DNA from: Prinsepia uniflora
Lineage: Eukaryota > Streptophyta > Magnoliopsida > Rosales > Rosaceae
Reading direction: 5' to 3'
DNA length: 64,000 nt
NCBI GenBank assembly: GCA_032719365.1
Contig: CM064875.1
Coordinates: 37,718,693 to 37,782,692 of the forward strand
The notes under the pieces were generated by a model that did not search any database, had not been told where the DNA came from, and saw only the letters and a program-made list of their open reading frames with translations. Both the position numbers and the translations under genes were made by a program. Within the stretch, counting starts at the first letter, position 1, and every line of letters starts with the position of its first letter. Shown here piece by piece: positions 59,367 to 64,000 of this stretch.

Positions 59367-59704
59367 ACATTCATGACCGGTTCCCCTGAACCGTCATGAT
59401 CCATAATATCCATAATCAGGTAACATGCCAGTTCCCATAAACCGTCATGTACCGTAATAACATAACCGAGGTAACATGCCGGTTCCCATAAACCGTCATG
59501 TACCGTAATAACCAACAAGGGTTCATGCCGGTTCCCATAAACCGTCATGAACCACGATACCATAACAAAGGTTCATGCCGGTTCCCATAAACCGTCATGA
59601 ACCAGAATGACCTGACAAAGGTTCATGCCAGTTCCCATAAACCGTCATGAACCACAATGACCTTTCCAGAGTTCATGCCGGTTCCCATAAATCGTCATGA
59701 ACTT
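59367..59704. repeat. 33-bp inverted-repeat minisatellite, seven units (element E)
   Basis: Units of the form GGTTCATGCCGGTT-cccat-AAACCGTCATGAACC, each an imperfect hairpin, spaced 45-60 bp. Equivalent arrays: 34143-34328 and 47820-48005 (four units each, element A) and 40052-40182 (three, element B). Confidence 0.88.
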
Positions 59705-60413
59705 GGAAATCTATCTAGGGTCCCTGGCCCGAAATCATAAACCGTAAAATAACTGGGTCTCGTGCCCGAACATATGACATCAGCTGGGCACCGTGCCTGA
59801 AATCTGGGGTCATATGCCCGAGACAAAACCAAATGGGTCTCATACCCGAGTTTATCCTTTTACAAATCCAAAGCCATTTCATTAAAACCAATAAGAAATA
59901 CAGGCCCGTATAAGCACCGTATAAGGCCGAAACCTCAAAATACGTGCTTATACGTAACCACACACAAATGCACCCATGGCATCATCAAACAAGTATTAAA
60001 ATATATAATAAACATTTATGCATGCACCAATTTAGAAAACAAGGTCCACTCACAGACCGTCCGAGCTGCTGCCTCGATTTGCGTGTCATACGGCTCCCCG
60101 AGCCGATCACCGTCACTGGGACTCCCAAACCTGTCCAAATCGTAATAGAAGGTTACTAACTACTTAATTAACCTCCTACCAAAGCCCCGTAATTCTCCCG
60201 TATTTTTAACTATTTTTAATCCCGAACCTAAACCTTCAGATGCCCCGAAACATATCGAGACAGTGTCCGATCGACACGAAACAAGTCCCAAAATGTTCAT
60301 TACATCGAATAGAAGATTTCGTATGTTGGAACCTTCCCCATATTTCCTGCCACGCGCCCTCACGCGCCGCCTGAAGTGGCTGCACGTGGGCTTCACGCGC
60401 CTGCTACAGTACC

Positions 60414-60731
60414 TGCTGACGTCATCGGACAGCTGTCAGGTCTGACATGTCAGACTCTGACAGGTGCCACGTGTCATGCTCCCATTGGTCCACGTCACTG
60501 TGCTGTCAGTGCCACGTGGCAGTCTGACATGTGCCACGTGTCATCACGGCACTGGTCCACGTCTGTGCCACGTGTCAGCCCCTGATTGGGCCACGTCACT
60601 GACATGTCAGTGCTGACTGTGCACTGACATGTGACACGTGTCGCACTCCTATTGGCCCATTTTCTGACATGTCAGCTGACATTGTCAGATCTGACAATGC
60701 TGACGTCATCCCTGACATGATGACGTCAGCA
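60414..60731. promoter_or_regulatory. Dense ACGT-core palindrome cluster in LTR E
   Basis: 318 bp starting TGCTGACGTCATC (60414-60426) and ending in its inverted copy GATGACGTCAGCA (60719-60731). Contains three TGACGTCA palindromes (60417, 60701, 60721), five CACGTG cores (60468, 60513, 60535, 60569, 60635), three CCACGT non-palindromic sites and three TGACATGTCA palindromes (60443, 60600, 60665). TGACGTCA and CACGTG are binding cores for plant bZIP (and bHLH) factors; function here is inferred. Confidence 0.6.
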
Positions 60732-60735
60732 GGAT

Positions 60736-61148
60736 TGTAACGACCCGTCCCGAATATCGGGATTTAATAATATTTAATGGTGATTTACTAATCTGGGATT
60801 AGTTGTGTGATTTCGGACGAATTGTGCAAAATGACCGTTTTGCCCCTGGGCGTGGGCAAAACGTTGACTTTTAATTCGGACGGTCAAATGGACTTTGACC
60901 GATGACCGTGACGTAGTTCGGGACGTCACGAGTTCATAGACAAGTGGCACGTTCGATTCCGACGTTCGTGGTGAAAGTTATGATGTACGGAAGTTCATGG
61001 GCATTTTCGTAATTTGAACGTAATAAGGGGGAAATGTTGACTTTTTGAACGCAATGGCAATCGGTTATCCCTTGTCGGACGCCTCTTGTCCGACGGGAGC
61101 ACGTCACATCCCATGGTAATCCCGGGGGGATTGGGATGGGTCGTGTCA
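60736..61148 (+). repeat. Element F, 5' LTR (413 bp)
   Basis: TGTAACGACCCGTCCC...GGATGGGTCGTGTCA. It corresponds to the first about 290 and last about 100 bp of the family LTR; the middle is absent. Confidence 0.88.
61074..61094 (+). other. Conserved LTR-end hairpin (element F version)
   Basis: GTCGGAC-GCCTCTT-GTCCGAC, a perfect 7-bp stem, 54 bp before the LTR end. In the A, B and E copies the same place reads GTCTGACAC-TTC-GTGTCAGAC. Confidence 0.8.
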
Positions 61149-61162
61149 AGTGGTATCAGAGC

Positions 61163-64000
61163 AGATTTTGCTCTTTTGTGCGCGAAGGACGAGGGTGCGA
61201 TGTCTCTTTGGGCTGCAGTTCCGTGGTCAACCTGATAGATAGTTTTGGGTTTGTATGGTGAATTGGGTGTGTTTGGCCCGATACGCCGTGCATTGTTGCG
61301 ATTCAACCTAGGTGGGGTTGTATACGATTAACTTGTAATGTGGGACCGTCGGTTCGGTCATGTGATGATGGATTGTTGTGCCACTGGGCACAGCTAGGTT
61401 CAGGGAACCCCATTGGAATAATGTTATGGAAGTACGAAACTCAGTTGAGTGATGGTCTAAATTATGGACCCTGGTAGTGTTGGCTAGTGTACGGGGTGTT
61501 GGTGCATCGGAGTTAGCCGATGACCTTCGTGGTGGAACCCACGCTGAGTTGACGATTGGATTGGATTGGACGTCTATATGATGTCAGGACCGCGGAGCCG
61601 GTCAGGTTGTGGATTTTACTGCAGAAGGCAGTTGGGTTCGGTGGAACCCTAGGGTGTGATTTTGGAACCCTAATTTATAATCGATGGGCAGGAAAAGTGA
61701 ACTTTAATTAAGGATTTGTGCTGCGACGTGCGGCTGAGGTCATGGATGACCATGTGAATGACTCCAGTGAGTCTAGTCTGGATTATGGGATTCGATCCAC
61801 GGATGCGGTTATGAGATAAAATGTGGAATCCCGTGTTGGATCGAATATTAGTGTGATGTGTGGTTACGGATCTTGACAAGCGATGACTGTTGGTCGACAG
61901 TTGTGTCGAGATGACTGGCTATCGAGGGTATTTAGTGTGGCTTTCACACTTGAGGATCAGGGGATGTTCAGGGAACGTCCATTATCTTGATGTGCCGATG
62001 GCGAAAATTGGAGGTACCCATAGTCGTGGGGTACGAGTGCTGTTACGGGATCGTTGTTCGTAATGAACGGAGATCCAGGGTAACAACTTAGCACACAGTG
62101 TGCTAGCATGGGTGTTCGTGTGCTAGTGTGGATGTTCGTGTGCTATGTATGGATGTTGGTATGGTGATACCTTTATGCCAATACTAGTATGGATGCCTGT
62201 GTGCTGATACTAGTGTTGATGATGGTGCGTTGGTGCTGGTACTAGCGCTGGTGCTGGTGACAGTAATTGTGATGACGATGAGCCACCAGTTGGGGTGTGA
62301 CTCTGTCATGATGGACATGTGATTGGTATATGCGACTCAGAGGTGATTGAGTCTTGGACTGGATGGGTTCCAGTGGAGGTTGTGTCGTGTTGGGATAAGT
62401 CCTAACAGATATATGATGACAAGTGATGAATGGATCAAAAGGTATGATTGAAAATTTGGGGAATCTTGGGATGCTGTTCCCTATGTCATGTGTATTGGTG
62501 GATTTGGGGAGTTGTTGTCAACTCCGAGATTGGTATGATGGTATACTTCTTATATCCCCAGGAAGTACAAGGAAATTATTGAAATTGGAAAAGTCGGGGA
62601 AACCATTCGTGGTATTGATGTGGGATTTTGTGATTGTGAATCACTTGGAACCTGAGGATTGAACCTGTTAAGGTCGAGATGTGAGACAAAGGCAGTATGG
62701 TATGCACATTCAGGCAAAATTGTAGATATCCCGTTCGGAATCGGGGTGTGTGCATACATGATTATTGACGGACGTGAGGTCCGAGTAATGAATTGATTTT
62801 GGACACGTGGTGGTCCAAGTGAGGTATGGACGTGGGCAGTCCAGTGGTTGGACTTGACATCTCATTGGGAGCATGTCTGTTCCCAACATGGTTGGAACTC
62901 CCGTGTCGGGGAGAGTTGTGATTGGGAGACGAGAGGAGTGCTCGTTTCCACATCGGTGATTGGTATTCCGAAGTCTTTAGGGTTGACTTCTTGTTTCCTG
63001 CCGTGGCAGATGATGATTGCTGCTACCAGTACGTTGAGCGTGTATTGGTAGGTGGACCCATGTTTGGCCTTGGGTCATTGGACACAAGTTGTTGTGTATG
63101 ATTTTGGATTTGGTGGTGAAATGCGAGGTCATCTTTCCACCAAGGGAAATTTGGCGAATGATTCAATGGAGGGTGTAGGCCCTACGATCAGCTTTCAGTT
63201 GGATTGTTAGCTATGTGAGCATGTGTGGATCCTAGGTAGATCTGATTTGTGATGTTGTCGACTTTGGTCGATGTGACGATCTAGGGTCGTGGTATTACTT
63301 GTCGGATGACGTAGTGTTGGATCTGGGTCGTGATCTTGATGATCCAGATTGGGTGTGAGTTATCACTCTTACCTTGGTATGCGAGTCGTAAATGACGGGA
63401 TTGAACTTCTTCTCGGAGTGAAGTCCATATGGTTTGTTACTCGGGTGAGTAGGTTTCCGATGTGGTCGGATTTTGTCAACCTTTGACGTGTGGATATTGG
63501 GATTGGCTTCCCTATGAGGTCAATCGAGTGCTTTGAGCAGTATGTTACGTCTTGATGGACGTAAACGAGATTTTGGGTTTTGGAACCGAATTTCTGGGTC
63601 ACGATTCAGAATTCGATTGCGAAGCTCGGAAATGGATTACCGGATTTGGGTGCGGAATGATTATTCCAATGCTAGCTTACGGAATAATGATTCCAGATTC
63701 GGATTTGGGAATGGATTATAAATATGATGTATGGGTTCGGATTCGGGATTTCTTACGAAATTGCGGATTCAGATTCGGATTGGAACTAGATGACGGGTGG
63801 AGTTCGTTTTGTCTCATGTTGGTTGGGCAAATGTACTCCGTTACTAGAACGTGTTTGACTATGACCTGGGTGGTTGTAGGTGGATTGATGGATTGTTGTA
63901 CGTACAGGGTACGTTGTACGAGGATTGATACTGGTTAGGCTGAGTGGTGCCTAATGGCAGTACATGGGATGTACCCGTGGGGTGTGATCAAATGTGTTGG
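61163..64000 (+). other. Element F internal region, non-coding
   Basis: 2.8 kb without a supported coding frame. GTGCTAGTGTGGATGTTCGTGTG-type short repeats lie at 62090-62250. It is collinear with 40980-44000 of element B. Confidence 0.75.

Larger units (their letters stand above)
58580..60735 (-). mobile_element. Element E: minus-strand LTR of the A-family, interrupted by element F
   Basis: Starts TGACAGGACCC at 58580 in the 3' LTR of element C (candidate target duplication TCCAA at 58575-58579; the other copy must lie beyond the window). It follows the A LTR to about 60413 (CCTGCTACAGTACC), then continues in a 320-bp block not found in A, B or D, up to element F. The LTR beginning is not in the window. 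Confidence 0.82.
60736..64000 (+). mobile_element. Element F: A-family element with short LTR, runs off the window
   Basis: 5' LTR 60736-61148, primer site TGGTATCAGAGC at 61151-61162, then internal non-coding DNA homologous to that of B (for example the TTCGGATTCGGGATTTC region near 63740 matches 43490). Candidate target duplication AGGAT at 60731-60735; the right end is outside. No gag or pol recognised. Confidence 0.88.

Noticed and set aside
60414..60731. Calling the ACGT block a MITE
   Set aside because: The terminal inverted repeats are also repeated inside it and no target duplication is visible (ACC against GGA), so a separate transposon cannot be shown.

Overview
The window is nuclear DNA of a flowering plant, probably a eudicot. 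The evidence is two spliced genes with GT..AG introns and plant-type protein families, together with Ty1/Copia, Ty3/Gypsy-like, L1-type LINE and 5S-derived TRIM (Cassandra-like) retrotransposons. The species cannot be named from the sequence.

Region 1 (1-28.1 kb) holds two convergent, apparently intact genes. On the + strand are the last six exons of nicastrin (367-10643), the large glycoprotein subunit of gamma-secretase; the 5' part lies outside the window. On the - strand is a complete 11-exon gene (28094 down to 11754, 464 codons) for a ThiF/E1-like tRNA threonylcarbamoyladenosine dehydratase (TcdA/CsdL family) with an N-terminal membrane anchor. Three related, decayed Ty1/Copia elements sit only in introns of these genes: element 1 (3061-7863, -) in a nicastrin intron, element 2 (15415-20249, -) and element 3 (20839-25367, +) in the TcdA-like gene. 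Elements 2 and 3 are head to head around one 213-bp exon. Nicastrin introns also carry two MITE-like units and a 235-bp tandem duplication; a 130-bp tandem duplication lies between the two genes.

Region 2 (28.6-50.3 kb) is a nest. A decayed L1-type LINE (EN, RT, zf-RVT, then RNase H after a gap) carries a 688-bp 5S-containing TRIM (29690-30377, TSD CCTTG). It is split by a long Gypsy-like, protein-less LTR element A on the - strand (33398-50175, TSD TAAAC), which is itself split by a related element B on the + strand (38187-45558, TSD ATCTA). The LINE reading frame resumes after element A.

Region 3 (50.3-64 kb) is a second nest inserted in the LINE: element C (+, LTR 50305-52333, second LTR from 58279), a solo LTR D inside its internal region (53520-56193, TSD TTATT), a minus-strand LTR E breaking its 3' LTR at 58580, and element F (+, from 60736) running off the end. 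Elements A, B, D, E and F are one LTR family. Their LTRs carry unusual arrays of short inverted repeats, including a hairpin near the LTR 3' end with a compensatory base change in F. None of A-F encodes a recognisable gag or pol; only the last residues of a Gypsy polyprotein remain beside the polypurine tract.

No bacterial-type features, CRISPR arrays or tRNA genes were seen. All repeat boundaries and exon coordinates were read by hand; identities were not computed.
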